The notes under the pieces are model-generated. The model was not told the DNA's origin. It made no database searches and saw only the letters and a list, made by a program, of their open reading frames with translations. A stretch of DNA of 46,618 bases from Litoreibacter sp. (GTDB taxonomy: Bacteria; Pseudomonadota; Alphaproteobacteria; Rhodobacterales; Rhodobacteraceae): NCBI GenBank assembly GCA_026710325.1, contig JAPORH010000141.1, forward strand, positions 1 through 46,618, in the 5' to 3' direction. A program made the translations under genes and the position numbers. Each line of letters starts with the position of its first letter. Within the stretch, counting starts at the first letter, position 1. Below, piece after piece: positions 8,274-15,257 of the stretch.

Positions 8274-8439
8274 GCCGGGCCAACACCTGACCGTGGGCGG
8301 GTGTTCCAACCTCACTTCGACAGCGCTTGATGGCAGCCAATCACATTTCACGTTCATGCGGCGCGCTTCATCAACAAGAACACCTGCCCGTGCGGGCGGT
8401 CAGGTGTTGGCCCGGCGCCTTCGGCTTGATTCCGGGCTT
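8274..8439. repeat. Structured element copy 2 (166 bp, paired inverted hairpins)
   Basis: Same ends as copy 1 (GCCGGGC ... CTTGATTCCGGGCTT), nearly the same length, and the same internal CAGCGCTT at the same offset. Its terminal inverted repeat is perfect over 20 bp (8274-8293 with 8397-8416). The variable stems are different in sequence but still paired: AACACC/GGTGTT on the plus strand (8282-8287, 8300-8305) and AACACCT/AGGTGTT (8379-8385, 8402-8408) around a 16-nt loop. Compared with copy 1, three base pairs of the 7-bp stem are changed on both sides. It lies just 3' of the 8445-8810 gene and 5' of the barstar gene (both minus strand). Confidence 0.8.
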
Positions 8440-8444
8440 GTTCC

Positions 8445-8810
8445 TCAGTTTTGTCGCATCAGCGAATAGTATTCGTCGCGCACATCTTCATCTACGGCGA
8501 CGCCACGATTTCCTCCATAGAGCCTGTCGTTTTGGTCTTTGCGAGGTCCAGAAATCCAGTAGAAATCGCCGCTCTCCGTTTCGAAGTAATTTGCCTTATA
8601 GCCAGCGCCTTTGAGGCCCTGGAACCTTAGTCCTTTATAGTAAAGAGTCTTCCCCGACTTTGAGAAGTACACGCGCCCGATCACAGCATCTCCTTCAAGA
8701 CCTTCAGACTTGCATTCGATGTACATAATTCGCGAACGAGACAGCCGAAATTCTTTCGGGAGCGCTGCATCCTGATCGATTTTCGCTTTCCAGTGATCGG
8801 CATGTCTCAA
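8445..8810 (-). CDS. Conserved hypothetical small protein (RIMYIE... family)
   Basis: 121 residues if translated from TTG 8810 (GGAG lies 11 nt upstream). An ATG at 8726 would give a 93-residue protein starting at MYIECKS. Conserved-looking blocks are SRIMYIECKS, IGRVYFSKSGKTLYYKGL, GYKANYF, YWISGPRKD and a Gly-rich LYGGNRGV near the C-terminus. I recall a family of bacterial small proteins with this pattern, sometimes mislabelled as 1-deoxyxylulose-5-phosphate synthase; nothing here supports that label. The fold is probably beta-rich and cytosolic, with no membrane segment. The preceding residues RSR match homologs as I remember them, but which start is used is uncertain. Function unknown. 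Confidence 0.72.
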   Translation of the reverse strand: MRHADHWKAKIDQDAALPKEFRLSRSRIMYIECKSEGLEGDAVIGRVYFSKSGKTLYYKGLRFQGLKGAGYKANYFETESGDFYWISGPRKDQNDRLYGGNRGVAVDEDVRDEYYSLMRQN

Positions 8811-8986
8811 GAAAGAGGCTCCAAGCTACGTTTAGCTATGAAATACTAAGAATGAAGCAGCTCCACAACGACTGTCCGCTGATCAAAAAGAAAAGAAAGT
8901 CTTTACCAAGCCTAAAATCACTTTGATTTGCCAAGCCTCTCCTTTTGCACGATACCCTGCCCAAAGACACGCAAGAGGAGTCCCAA

Positions 8987-9484
8987 ATGGACATCAATGA
9001 CACCATCGTGGACGCCTATGTGCGCCACAAGGTTGAGTTCATCACCACTGTGCCCTGCAAGCAGCTCGGCGGGGTGATCGAGAAATGTGAGGCGCATCCT
9101 GATATCTACCACATCCCGTCCAACAAAGAGGATGAGGGGATGGGGCTTTGCGCAGGCGCTTTCATGGGCGGCAAGCGCTCCTCCATCATCATGCAGAACA
9201 CCGCCATCGGGGTCACGATCAACACGCTGGTGACGTTGACGCAATATTACCGCATGCCGCTGCCGATGCTGATCTCCTACCGCGGGGAGCTGGGCGAGCC
9301 TGTGGCCTGCCAAGCAGAGATGGCGGTGCACACCAAGGCGTTGCTCGCGCAGCTCAACATCCCGACCTACCATTTCCACAAACAGGCCGATGCCGACGAG
9401 TTCGACAAAATCCTGCAATACACGTTCATGTGCAACAAGCCGGTCGCCATCCTGACCGACGCATCCTTCTGGGGAGGCTACTGA
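8987..9484 (+). CDS. comD: Sulfopyruvate decarboxylase, alpha subunit
   Basis: Thiamine-diphosphate enzyme subunit; with the beta subunit it decarboxylates 3-sulfopyruvate to sulfoacetaldehyde. The 165-residue length matches split ComD. Blocks VEFITTVPCKQLGG, the ThDP-activating Glu region in SNKEDEGMGLCAGAFMGG, and AVHTKALLAQLNIP fit the pyrimidine-binding domain of sulfopyruvate/phosphonopyruvate decarboxylases. I start at ATG 8987 (AAGAGGAG site); an in-frame ATG 42 nt upstream lacks a ribosome site. It is followed after 1 nt by the beta subunit and then by slcC, which favours sulfopyruvate over phosphonopyruvate. The next enzyme of the route, Xsc, is not in the window. Confidence 0.85.
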   Translation: MDINDTIVDAYVRHKVEFITTVPCKQLGGVIEKCEAHPDIYHIPSNKEDEGMGLCAGAFMGGKRSSIIMQNTAIGVTINTLVTLTQYYRMPLPMLISYRGELGEPVACQAEMAVHTKALLAQLNIPTYHFHKQADADEFDKILQYTFMCNKPVAILTDASFWGGY

Positions 9485-9485
9485 T

Positions 9486-10049
9486 ATGATCCGCTCCGAC
9501 ATCCTGCGCGAGCTTGCGCCGACCATCAAAGACACGCTGACCGTCATGAATATTGGCCTGCCGAGCCAAGAAATGCACATGATCGACGACCAACCGTCGA
9601 ATTTCTACATGCTGGGCACCATGGGCCTGGCCTCCTCCATCGGGCTGGGCCTCGCGCTTGCGCAAAAGGAAAAGGTTTTGGTCGTCGACGGTGACGGCTC
9701 CGTCCTGACCAACATGGGCACGCTGCCGACCATCGCGAATAACGTGGCCGACAATTACGTGCTCTTGATCATCGACAACGGGTCTTACGGCTCGACCGGC
9801 GACCAGCCCACCTATGCGGGCGCCAAAACCAAGCTGGAAGAGGTCGCCAAGGCATGCGGTTGCGAGAACGTCGTCGTGGCCCAAGCCGAAGAGACAGTGC
9901 AGGCCGTCAAGGACGCGCTGGCGGGCGACAAGATGACCATCATCGTGGCCAAATGCGAAAGCGGCAACATCAAGGTGCCGGTCATCACCATGGACCCGGT
10001 CGTTATCCGGCACCGTTTCATGGAAACCATCAAAGAGCGGAACGCATAA
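9486..10049 (+). CDS. comE: Sulfopyruvate decarboxylase, beta subunit
   Basis: 187-residue ThDP/Mg-binding subunit pairing with ComD. The ThDP motif GDGSVLTNMGTLPTIANN (from residue 69) through IIDNGSYG is intact, and MGLASSIGLGLALAQ precedes it as in the family. ATG 9486 lies 1 nt after the comD stop (TGATATG), so translation is coupled. Phosphonopyruvate decarboxylase is usually one chain, so the split form plus the neighbouring sulfolactate dehydrogenase argue for sulfonate catabolism. Two copies of a palindromic repeat separate it from slcC. Confidence 0.85.
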   Translation: MIRSDILRELAPTIKDTLTVMNIGLPSQEMHMIDDQPSNFYMLGTMGLASSIGLGLALAQKEKVLVVDGDGSVLTNMGTLPTIANNVADNYVLLIIDNGSYGSTGDQPTYAGAKTKLEEVAKACGCENVVVAQAEETVQAVKDALAGDKMTIIVAKCESGNIKVPVITMDPVVIRHRFMETIKERNA

Positions 10050-10093
10050 GCGCAATCCGAAAAGTGGGTACCGGTTTTCGGAACAAATTGCGC
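10050..10093. repeat. 44-nt palindromic repeat, copy 1
   Basis: Outer arms GCGCAAT (10050-10056) and ATTGCGC (10087-10093) enclose a 25-nt core at 10057-10081 that is itself a near-palindrome (CCGAAAA ... TTTTCGG). The core is repeated exactly at 10118-10142 and with one mismatch, inverted, at 31433-31457. It looks like a REP-type interspersed element. It starts right after the comE stop. Confidence 0.85.
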
Positions 10094-10110
10094 GTAAAGT
10101 CAAAAACTGC

Positions 10111-10154
10111 GCGCGACCCGAAAAGTGGGTACCGGTTTTCGGGCCTATTTGCGC
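10111..10154. repeat. Palindromic repeat, copy 2 (tandem to copy 1)
   Basis: Contains the identical 25-nt core (10118-10142), flanked by GCGCG on the left and GCGCG on the right. The outer arms have diverged from copy 1 but still match each other. Two copies in direct orientation, 61 nt apart, fill the comE-slcC gap, so the slcC transcript passes through two strong stem-loops. Confidence 0.82.
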
Positions 10155-10174
10155 GAAAATAGAAAGGCGTGAGC

Positions 10175-11104
10175 ATGAAAAAAGTCGTCATCTCCGAGTT
10201 TATGGACGAGGCCGCAGTGGAGGACCTGCGGCGCGACCACAGCGTGGTCTATGACCCCGCCCTCGTAGATGACGGCACCCGCCTTTTGGCGGAACTGGCC
10301 GACGCTGACGCGATCATCGTGCGCAACCGCACTCAGGTGAGCGGGGAACTGTTGGGAGGCAGCCCCCGTTTGCGCTGCGTCGGTCGCCTCGGCGTCGGCC
10401 TCGACAATATTGACCTTGAGGCCTGCAAGGCGCGCGACATAGCAGTCTTTCCAGCCTCCGGCGCGAATGACCTGTCGGTGGCGGAATATGTGATCACCTC
10501 CGCCGCAGCACTTTTGCGTAACGCCTATCTGGGCTTCGACCGCATGATCGCAGGCGACTGGCCGCGGCAGCAGATGTCGGGCGGCGAGCTTGCGGGCAAG
10601 ACCTTGGGCCTTGCCGGTTTCGGCTCAATCGCGCGCGAAACGGCGCGGCTGGCGCGTGGCATGGGCATGAACATCGCGGCCATGGACCCGTTTGTACCTG
10701 AGGGCGACGCAGCCTGGGACGGCGTCGCGCGGCATGAGGATTTGACCGCGCTCGCAGCCGCTTGTGACGTGCTTTCTCTCCACGTGCCGCTGACCGACGG
10801 AACGCGGCATATGGCGGGATCGGATATTTTTAAAGCAATGAAGCCAGGCGCCGTGCTCGTCAACGCGGCCCGCGGCGGCGTGGTCGATGAGGCCGTTCTG
10901 GCCGAAGCCTTGCGCGCAGGCGACATCGCAGGCGCGGCGCTGGACGTGTTCGAAACCGAGCCCCTAACGGCCGAGGCCGCCGAAAAATTCAAAGGCCTTC
11001 AAGACAAGCTGATCCTGACACCGCATATTGGCGGCGTGACGAAAGAGGCGAACACACGGGTTTCCGCATTGACGGCGGAGAACGTCCGGAACGCGCTGGC
11101 CTGA
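10175..11104 (+). CDS. slcC: (S)-sulfolactate dehydrogenase (D-2-hydroxyacid dehydrogenase family)
   Basis: NAD-dependent oxidation of (S)-sulfolactate to sulfopyruvate, feeding ComDE. The N-terminus KKVVISEFMDEAAVEDL and the block LLGGSPRLRCVGRLGVGLDNID resemble SlcC as I remember it from Chromohalobacter. General family features are the Rossmann motif GLAGFGSIARETA, catalytic Arg in NAARGGVVDE, Glu in FETEPL and His in LTPHIGGVT. 309 residues, like SlcC and shorter than SerA (no ACT domain). I prefer ATG 10175 (GAAAGG 8 nt upstream); GTG 10169 is the alternative and adds two residues. The alternative function, 3-phosphoglycerate dehydrogenase-like, is less likely given comDE upstream. Confidence 0.78.
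   Translation: MKKVVISEFMDEAAVEDLRRDHSVVYDPALVDDGTRLLAELADADAIIVRNRTQVSGELLGGSPRLRCVGRLGVGLDNIDLEACKARDIAVFPASGANDLSVAEYVITSAAALLRNAYLGFDRMIAGDWPRQQMSGGELAGKTLGLAGFGSIARETARLARGMGMNIAAMDPFVPEGDAAWDGVARHEDLTALAAACDVLSLHVPLTDGTRHMAGSDIFKAMKPGAVLVNAARGGVVDEAVLAEALRAGDIAGAALDVFETEPLTAEAAEKFKGLQDKLILTPHIGGVTKEANTRVSALTAENVRNALA
10824..10843 (+). repeat. 20-bp exact repeat, copy inside slcC
   Basis: This 20-mer, ATATTTTTAAAGCAATGAAG, codes for part of DIFKAMKPG in slcC. The same 20 bases occur at 12411-12430 in the ureA-ureB gap. Both are on the plus strand. The intergenic copy has no coding role. Confidence 0.6.
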
Positions 11105-11197
11105 GTGCCTGTTTTTTCAGCAACCACCGGCTCCCAGAACGAAAACTGACCGGCAAAGCTTGAAACTTTACCTTCTGATAGGGTTTGATCAGCGCGC

Positions 11198-11212
11198 GAG
11201 GAGCCTGCCATC
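11198..11212 (+). promoter_or_regulatory. Shine-Dalgarno GAGGAG facing an ATC codon upstream of ureD
   Basis: GAGGAG (11198-11203) stands 6 nt before ATC (11210-11212). The ATC is in frame with ureD and open through [11 protein letters not shown], which looks like real UreD N-terminal sequence. This is either a rare ATC start or an ATG start lost by mutation or sequencing error. A second site, GGGAGG at 11273-11278, is 6 nt before GTG 11285. Confidence 0.5.
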
Positions 11213-11278
11213 AACACCCAAACCCTCATAGCTGCCCCCAAAACCCAGCCTGCGGCCCAACCACGCGCCCGCGGGAGG

Positions 11279-12052
11279 TTGCGTGTGAGTGCGAAGAGGC
11301 GGGGTGCGACTTCCGTGATCGACGGGCTGCATCAGTCGGGCTCGCTCAAAATGATGTTTCCGCGCGGCGCTGGCCCTTCCCTGATGAGCGTTGTCGTCAA
11401 TTGCGCGGGCGGCATGACAGGCGGTGATCGGTTTGAGATAGAAGGTGCGGCGGGCGAAGGTGCATCGCTGACACTGACCACGCAGGCGGCGGAGCGGCTC
11501 TACCGCGCGACAGGCGACGCCCCTGCCCGTCTGCGCACGACGCTGGAGGTGGCCCGGGGCGGCACGCTGCATTGGCTGCCGCAGGAGACGATCCTCTTTG
11601 ATGGCTGCGCGATGGAGCGGCGGCTGGATGTATCGCTCGCATGTGACGCGCAGGCTTTAATCGTGGAGCCGCTCGTCTTTGGCCGCGCGGCCATGGGTGA
11701 GATGTTGGAACAGGCTTCCTTCCGCGACCATGTGCGGATCGCGCGAGATGGCGTTTTGATCCATGCAGAAGCGACGCGTTTGGAAGGCTGCGTGGCATCG
11801 CAGCTTGAGGGGAGCGCGCTGACCGGTGGCGGGCTGGCCACCGCGGCCATTGTCTATGCCGCCCCTGATGCGGAGCTATTTCTGGACCGCGCACGCGATT
11901 TGATTGGGCCTATGAGCGGCGCCAGCCTGAAAGCGCCCGACCTCCTCGTGATCCGCTTGATTGCGCCCGATGCTTGGCTTTTGCGGCGCGAGGCCATCCC
12001 CCTGATTGCCGCTTTGAGCGGTGCTGACATTCCCAAAACCTGGACGCTTTAA
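11279..12052 (+). CDS. ureD: Urease accessory protein UreD
   Basis: Scaffold for apo-urease during nickel insertion, acting with UreF and UreG. 257 residues from TTG 11279. Family blocks are [41 protein letters not shown] and [12 protein letters not shown]. The start is uncertain. GTG 11285 has an ideal GGGAGG site, while an in-frame ATC at 11210 with a better-placed GAGGAG would add 23 residues ending in the family-like QPRARGR. It begins the urease cluster; ureA follows after 1 nt. The 174-nt gap before it must carry the cluster promoter, though I see no convincing -35/-10 pair. Confidence 0.9.
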   Translation: MRVSAKRRGATSVIDGLHQSGSLKMMFPRGAGPSLMSVVVNCAGGMTGGDRFEIEGAAGEGASLTLTTQAAERLYRATGDAPARLRTTLEVARGGTLHWLPQETILFDGCAMERRLDVSLACDAQALIVEPLVFGRAAMGEMLEQASFRDHVRIARDGVLIHAEATRLEGCVASQLEGSALTGGGLATAAIVYAAPDAELFLDRARDLIGPMSGASLKAPDLLVIRLIAPDAWLLRREAIPLIAALSGADIPKTWTL

Positions 12053-12053
12053 G

Positions 12054-12356
12054 ATGCAACTGACCCCCAGAGAAAAAGACAAATTGCTGGTCTCGATGGC
12101 CGCCGAGGTGGCCCGCAAACGGCTCGCGCGCGGCGTGAAGCTGAACCACCCTGAAGCGATTGCGCTGATCACCGACGCTGTGGTCGAGGGCGCGCGTGAC
12201 GGGCGTTCGGTCGCGGAGATGATGGAGGCTGGCGCGCAGGTCCTCACCCGTGAGCAATGCATGGAAGGCGTGGCCGAAATAATCCATGACGTTCAGGTGG
12301 AGGCGACTTTCCCGGACGGCACCAAGCTTGTCACCGTGCATAACCCGATCAGATAG
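12054..12356 (+). CDS. ureA: Urease gamma subunit
   Basis: Smallest structural subunit of urease (urea to ammonia and carbamate). Exactly 100 residues, the standard length, from ATG 12054, which lies 1 nt after the ureD stop. [20 protein letters not shown] at the start and [15 protein letters not shown] at the end are diagnostic. An upstream in-frame ATG at 12021 lies inside ureD and is rejected. Complete and apparently functional. Confidence 0.97.
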   Translation: MQLTPREKDKLLVSMAAEVARKRLARGVKLNHPEAIALITDAVVEGARDGRSVAEMMEAGAQVLTREQCMEGVAEIIHDVQVEATFPDGTKLVTVHNPIR

Positions 12357-12376
12357 GGTCGGGTGCCTCCCCTCTC

Positions 12377-12391
12377 GGCGACGCAGTCGCC
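12377..12391. other. Hairpin in the ureA-ureB gap
   Basis: GGCGAC (12377-12382) pairs perfectly with GTCGCC (12386-12391) around GCA. It lies in the 91-nt ureA-ureB gap. No T-run follows directly, so it is not an obvious terminator; it may mark an mRNA processing site. The 20-bp repeat lies 20 nt downstream. Confidence 0.5.
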
Positions 12392-12410
12392 TGCCGGGCA
12401 AAGGGCTAGA

Positions 12411-12430
12411 ATATTTTTAAAGCAATGAAG
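12411..12430 (+). repeat. 20-bp exact repeat, intergenic copy
   Basis: Identical to 10824-10843 inside slcC. It ends 17 nt before the ureB start, so it lies in the ureB leader. Confidence 0.6.
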
Positions 12431-12447
12431 AACAAAGGACGCGCATC

Positions 12448-12753
12448 ATGATCCGAGGCGAGATTTTCCCGGCAGAGGGCGAACTGCAGCTGAATGTGGG
12501 CGCGGAGGCGGTCACGTTGGAGGTCGCCAATACCGGTGACAGGCCCGTGCAGGTCGGCTCGCACTACCAATTTGGGGAAGCCAATGCGGCTTTGGATTTC
12601 GACCGCGACGTCGCCCGCGGCATGCGCCTCGACATTGCCGCCGGGACCGCCGTGCGGTTTGAGCCGGGTCAGCGGCGGGAGGTGCAGCTGATCCCGATAT
12701 CGGGGGCAAGGGTTGTATACGGGTTTAATCAGAAGGTGATGGGGGCGTTGTGA
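12448..12753 (+). CDS. ureB: Urease beta subunit
   Basis: Structural subunit of urease, 101 residues, standard length. [18 protein letters not shown] at the start, [18 protein letters not shown] in the middle and a [10 protein letters not shown] ending are typical. It is separated from ureA by 91 nt containing a hairpin and a 20-bp repeat, while its stop overlaps the next start (GTGA). Confidence 0.97.
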   Translation: MIRGEIFPAEGELQLNVGAEAVTLEVANTGDRPVQVGSHYQFGEANAALDFDRDVARGMRLDIAAGTAVRFEPGQRREVQLIPISGARVVYGFNQKVMGAL

Positions 12754-13115
12754 AGCTGAAATCGGTCATAATACCGGTATCATTACTTGCGCGGGCCGCG
12801 TGCGCGGGCCCTGCTTTTGAAATTGTGGACAAAAGCGGCGCACCATTGTTCGAGCTACGCGAAGGATTTTGCTTTGTCGGCTGCAACATCAAAGTGCAAC
12901 GGGCGGACAGAACCGAGTGTAGTGGTTTCGCACCCACCATAGACAGCGACACTAGTGCGGTCGTCAGCATCAAATGCCCTGATCGACCGAGCGAGATTTT
13001 GACCACTGCACCTTTGAAAATGGACGCTCCAACCGTCGGCACACTGGAAACAAAAGTTCAGTATCAAGCCAGAAACAAAGCCAAGCTCAACGAGCTGATC
13101 AAAACAACTCAATAA
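12750..13115 (+). CDS. Small secreted hypothetical protein inside the urease operon
   Basis: 121 residues from a GTG that overlaps the ureB stop by 4 nt (GTGA), so it is translationally coupled. The N-terminus ([20 protein letters not shown]) is a signal peptide with a likely cleavage after ACA; a lipobox is less likely. The mature part has four cysteines (CFVGC, TECSG, IKCPD), suggesting disulfides in the periplasm. I do not recognise the family. It is wedged between ureB and ureC, where other urease operons have nothing or a cytosolic protein, and ureC follows after 10 nt with its own AAGGA site. Its base composition is lower in G+C than its neighbours to the eye, so it may be a late insertion. 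A urea- or nickel-related envelope role is possible but unsupported. Confidence 0.75.
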   Translation: MKLKSVIIPVSLLARAACAGPAFEIVDKSGAPLFELREGFCFVGCNIKVQRADRTECSGFAPTIDSDTSAVVSIKCPDRPSEILTTAPLKMDAPTVGTLETKVQYQARNKAKLNELIKTTQ

Positions 13116-13125
13116 GGAACGGCCC

Positions 13126-14883
13126 ATGCCAGCCACAATCTCCAGAGCCGACTACGCCGCCATGTTTGGCCCCACTGTGGGCGATAAGGTGCGCCTTGCA
13201 GATACCGATCTGATCATCGAGGTGGAGCGCGATTTGATTGCGGAACGGGCGGGGGCGGCCTCGGGCGGCACCGGGGCCAACGCGCTGTCCTATGGCGAGG
13301 AGGTCAAATTTGGCGGCGGCAAGGTGATCCGTGACGGGATGGGGCAGTCTCAGGTGACGCGCGCGAATGGCGCGGTGGACACTGTCATTACCAATGCGCT
13401 GATCGTGGACCATACCGGCATCTACAAGGCCGATATCGGGCTGAAAAACGGGCGCATCCACAAGATCGGCAAGGCGGGCAACCCGGACACGCAGCCCGGC
13501 GTCGATATCATCGTGGGGCCCGGCACGGAGGCGATTGCGGGCGAAGGCCGGATCGTTACGGCAGGCGGGTTTGACAGCCATATCCATTTCATCTGCCCGC
13601 AGCAGATTGAGGATGCGTTGCACTCCGGGCTGACCACGATGCTGGGCGGCGGCACCGGCCCCGCGCATGGCACGCTGGCGACGACTTGTACCCCCGGTCC
13701 TTGGCATATCGGACGGATGATGCAGGCGGTGGACGGGGTGCCGATGAATATCGGCTTCGCGGGCAAGGGTAACGCCTCGCAACCCGAGGCTCTGGTGGAG
13801 CAGGTGAAAGGCGGGGCTTGCGCCATGAAGCTGCATGAGGATTGGGGCACAACGCCGGGTGCCATTGATTGCTGCCTCTCGGTCGCCGACGAGATGGATG
13901 TGCAGGTCATGATCCACACCGATACGCTGAATGAAAGCGGGTTTGTGGAGAATACAGTTGCCGCCATGAAGGGGCGGACGATCCATGCGTTCCACACCGA
14001 GGGCGCGGGCGGGGGCCATGCGCCCGACATCATCAAAATCTGCGGCGACGCGAATGTCCTGCCGTCTTCCACCAACCCGACGCGGCCCTTCACGGTGAAC
14101 ACGCTGGAGGAGCATCTGGATATGCTGATGGTGTGCCACCACCTCGACAAATCCATTCCCGAAGACGTGGCCTTTGCCGAGAGCCGCATTAGGCGGGAGA
14201 CCATTGCGGCGGAGGATATCCTGCACGACATGGGCGCGTTCTCGATCATCGCCTCGGACAGCCAGGCCATGGGCCGCGTGGGCGAAGTGATCATCCGCAC
14301 CTGGCAGACCGCCGACAAGATGAAGAAGCAGCGCGGGCGGCTCAGCGAAGAACAAGGCGAAAACGACAATATGCGCGTGCGCCGCTACATCGCGAAATAC
14401 ACGATCAACCCGGCCATCGCGCATGGGGTAAGCCGCGAAATCGGCTCCCTTGAGGAAGGTAAACGCGCCGATCTGTGCCTCTGGTCGCCAGCATTCTTTG
14501 GCGTGAAGCCCGAGATGGTGCTGATGGCAGGCTCAATCGTTTGCGCGCAGATGGGCGACCCGAACGCCTCCATCCCTACGCCGCAGCCGGTCTACACGCG
14601 GCCTATGTTCGGCTCCATGGGGCGCGCGGTGGAGCATTCCGCGGTGGTCTTCACCTCCGCCGCAGGCATGGAGGAAGATGTGCGCGGAAAACTGGGGCTG
14701 GCCAAGGAATGCATCGCGGTTGAAAACACGCGCGGCATTGGCAAAAAGGACCTCGAGCTCAACGACGCGCTGCCCGAGGTGGAGGTCGACCCTGAGACCT
14801 ACGAGGTCCGCGCCGATGGCGAGCTTTTGACCTGCCAACCGGCAGAAGAGCTGCCCATGGCGCAGCGCTATTTCCTGTTCTGA
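13126..14883 (+). CDS. ureC: Urease alpha (catalytic) subunit
   Basis: Nickel-containing catalytic subunit. All key residues are present: His152 and His154 in DSHIH, the carbamylated Lys235 in MKLHEDWG, His in [11 protein letters not shown] and in [11 protein letters not shown], the flap Cys/His in MVCHHL and the Asp in [10 protein letters not shown]. It has 585 residues; compared with the 567-residue Klebsiella enzyme as I recall it, an extra ~16 residues ([16 protein letters not shown] region) lie between EVERDL and [10 protein letters not shown], and the catalytic residues are all shifted by 18. The rest aligns end to end through AQRYFLF. ATG 13126 has AAGGAAC upstream. Confidence 0.97.
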   Translation: MPATISRADYAAMFGPTVGDKVRLADTDLIIEVERDLIAERAGAASGGTGANALSYGEEVKFGGGKVIRDGMGQSQVTRANGAVDTVITNALIVDHTGIYKADIGLKNGRIHKIGKAGNPDTQPGVDIIVGPGTEAIAGEGRIVTAGGFDSHIHFICPQQIEDALHSGLTTMLGGGTGPAHGTLATTCTPGPWHIGRMMQAVDGVPMNIGFAGKGNASQPEALVEQVKGGACAMKLHEDWGTTPGAIDCCLSVADEMDVQVMIHTDTLNESGFVENTVAAMKGRTIHAFHTEGAGGGHAPDIIKICGDANVLPSSTNPTRPFTVNTLEEHLDMLMVCHHLDKSIPEDVAFAESRIRRETIAAEDILHDMGAFSIIASDSQAMGRVGEVIIRTWQTADKMKKQRGRLSEEQGENDNMRVRRYIAKYTINPAIAHGVSREIGSLEEGKRADLCLWSPAFFGVKPEMVLMAGSIVCAQMGDPNASIPTPQPVYTRPMFGSMGRAVEHSAVVFTSAAGMEEDVRGKLGLAKECIAVENTRGIGKKDLELNDALPEVEVDPETYEVRADGELLTCQPAEELPMAQRYFLF

Positions 14884-15008
14884 GGGAGGGCGAGCGATGC
14901 ATCTGGCGCAAACCGGGGTTTCCGAACCAGCGTTTGTTTGGGCAGACGATATGGGCCATTTAGTGGGTAACGGGCGGGGCCAAATCCCACTTGGAAAGGA
15001 CCACTCTC

Positions 15009-15218
15009 ATGGCAAGCTCAACACATACCGTTTCCACCCAACCCAGCATCGCAAAACGGCTGTTTTCCGGCATCGCGCGGGTCGCGACGTCTTTTACCAG
15101 CTCGCTGCAAATCGCCGAGGATCTACGCAAGCTCAGCACAGTGAGCGATGCGGAGCTGAACGCGCTTGGCACCGACCGCTCCACCGAGATCAGAAGGATC
15201 GTCGACACCAAGCTTTAA
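15009..15218 (+). CDS. Small DUF1127-like protein
   Basis: 69 residues from ATG 15009, preceded by GGAAAGGA. The C-terminal half, LRKLSTVSDAELNALGTDRSTEIRRI, has the spacing of short alphaproteobacterial DUF1127/YjiS-like proteins. No signal peptide or membrane segment is evident. It sits between ureC and the M20 amidohydrolase, with 125 nt before and 39 nt after it. Function unknown; DUF1127 proteins in other alphaproteobacteria have been linked to RNA metabolism and phosphate or stress responses. A link to urease is only positional. Confidence 0.7.
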   Translation: MASSTHTVSTQPSIAKRLFSGIARVATSFTSSLQIAEDLRKLSTVSDAELNALGTDRSTEIRRIVDTKL

Positions 15219-15257
15219 GATCGGGCCAGCCATGCGGCCCTTTTGACGGAGTTCGCT

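Noticed and set aside
8218-8340. Longer barstar reading frame starting at 8340
   Set aside because: The extra 41 codons run through the structured element; ATG 8217 has GGAG at proper spacing and matches the domain start.
7711-8439. Integron attC sites
   Set aside because: I looked for the inverse core and core site consensus at both element ends and did not find them; no integrase is in the window.
10050-10154. CRISPR array
   Set aside because: Only two direct copies, each a palindrome with arms, and one more isolated copy 21 kb away; no cas genes.
13099-14424. 441-residue minus-strand frame opposite ureC
   Set aside because: Shadow frame in GC-rich DNA; the plus strand encodes a complete urease alpha subunit.
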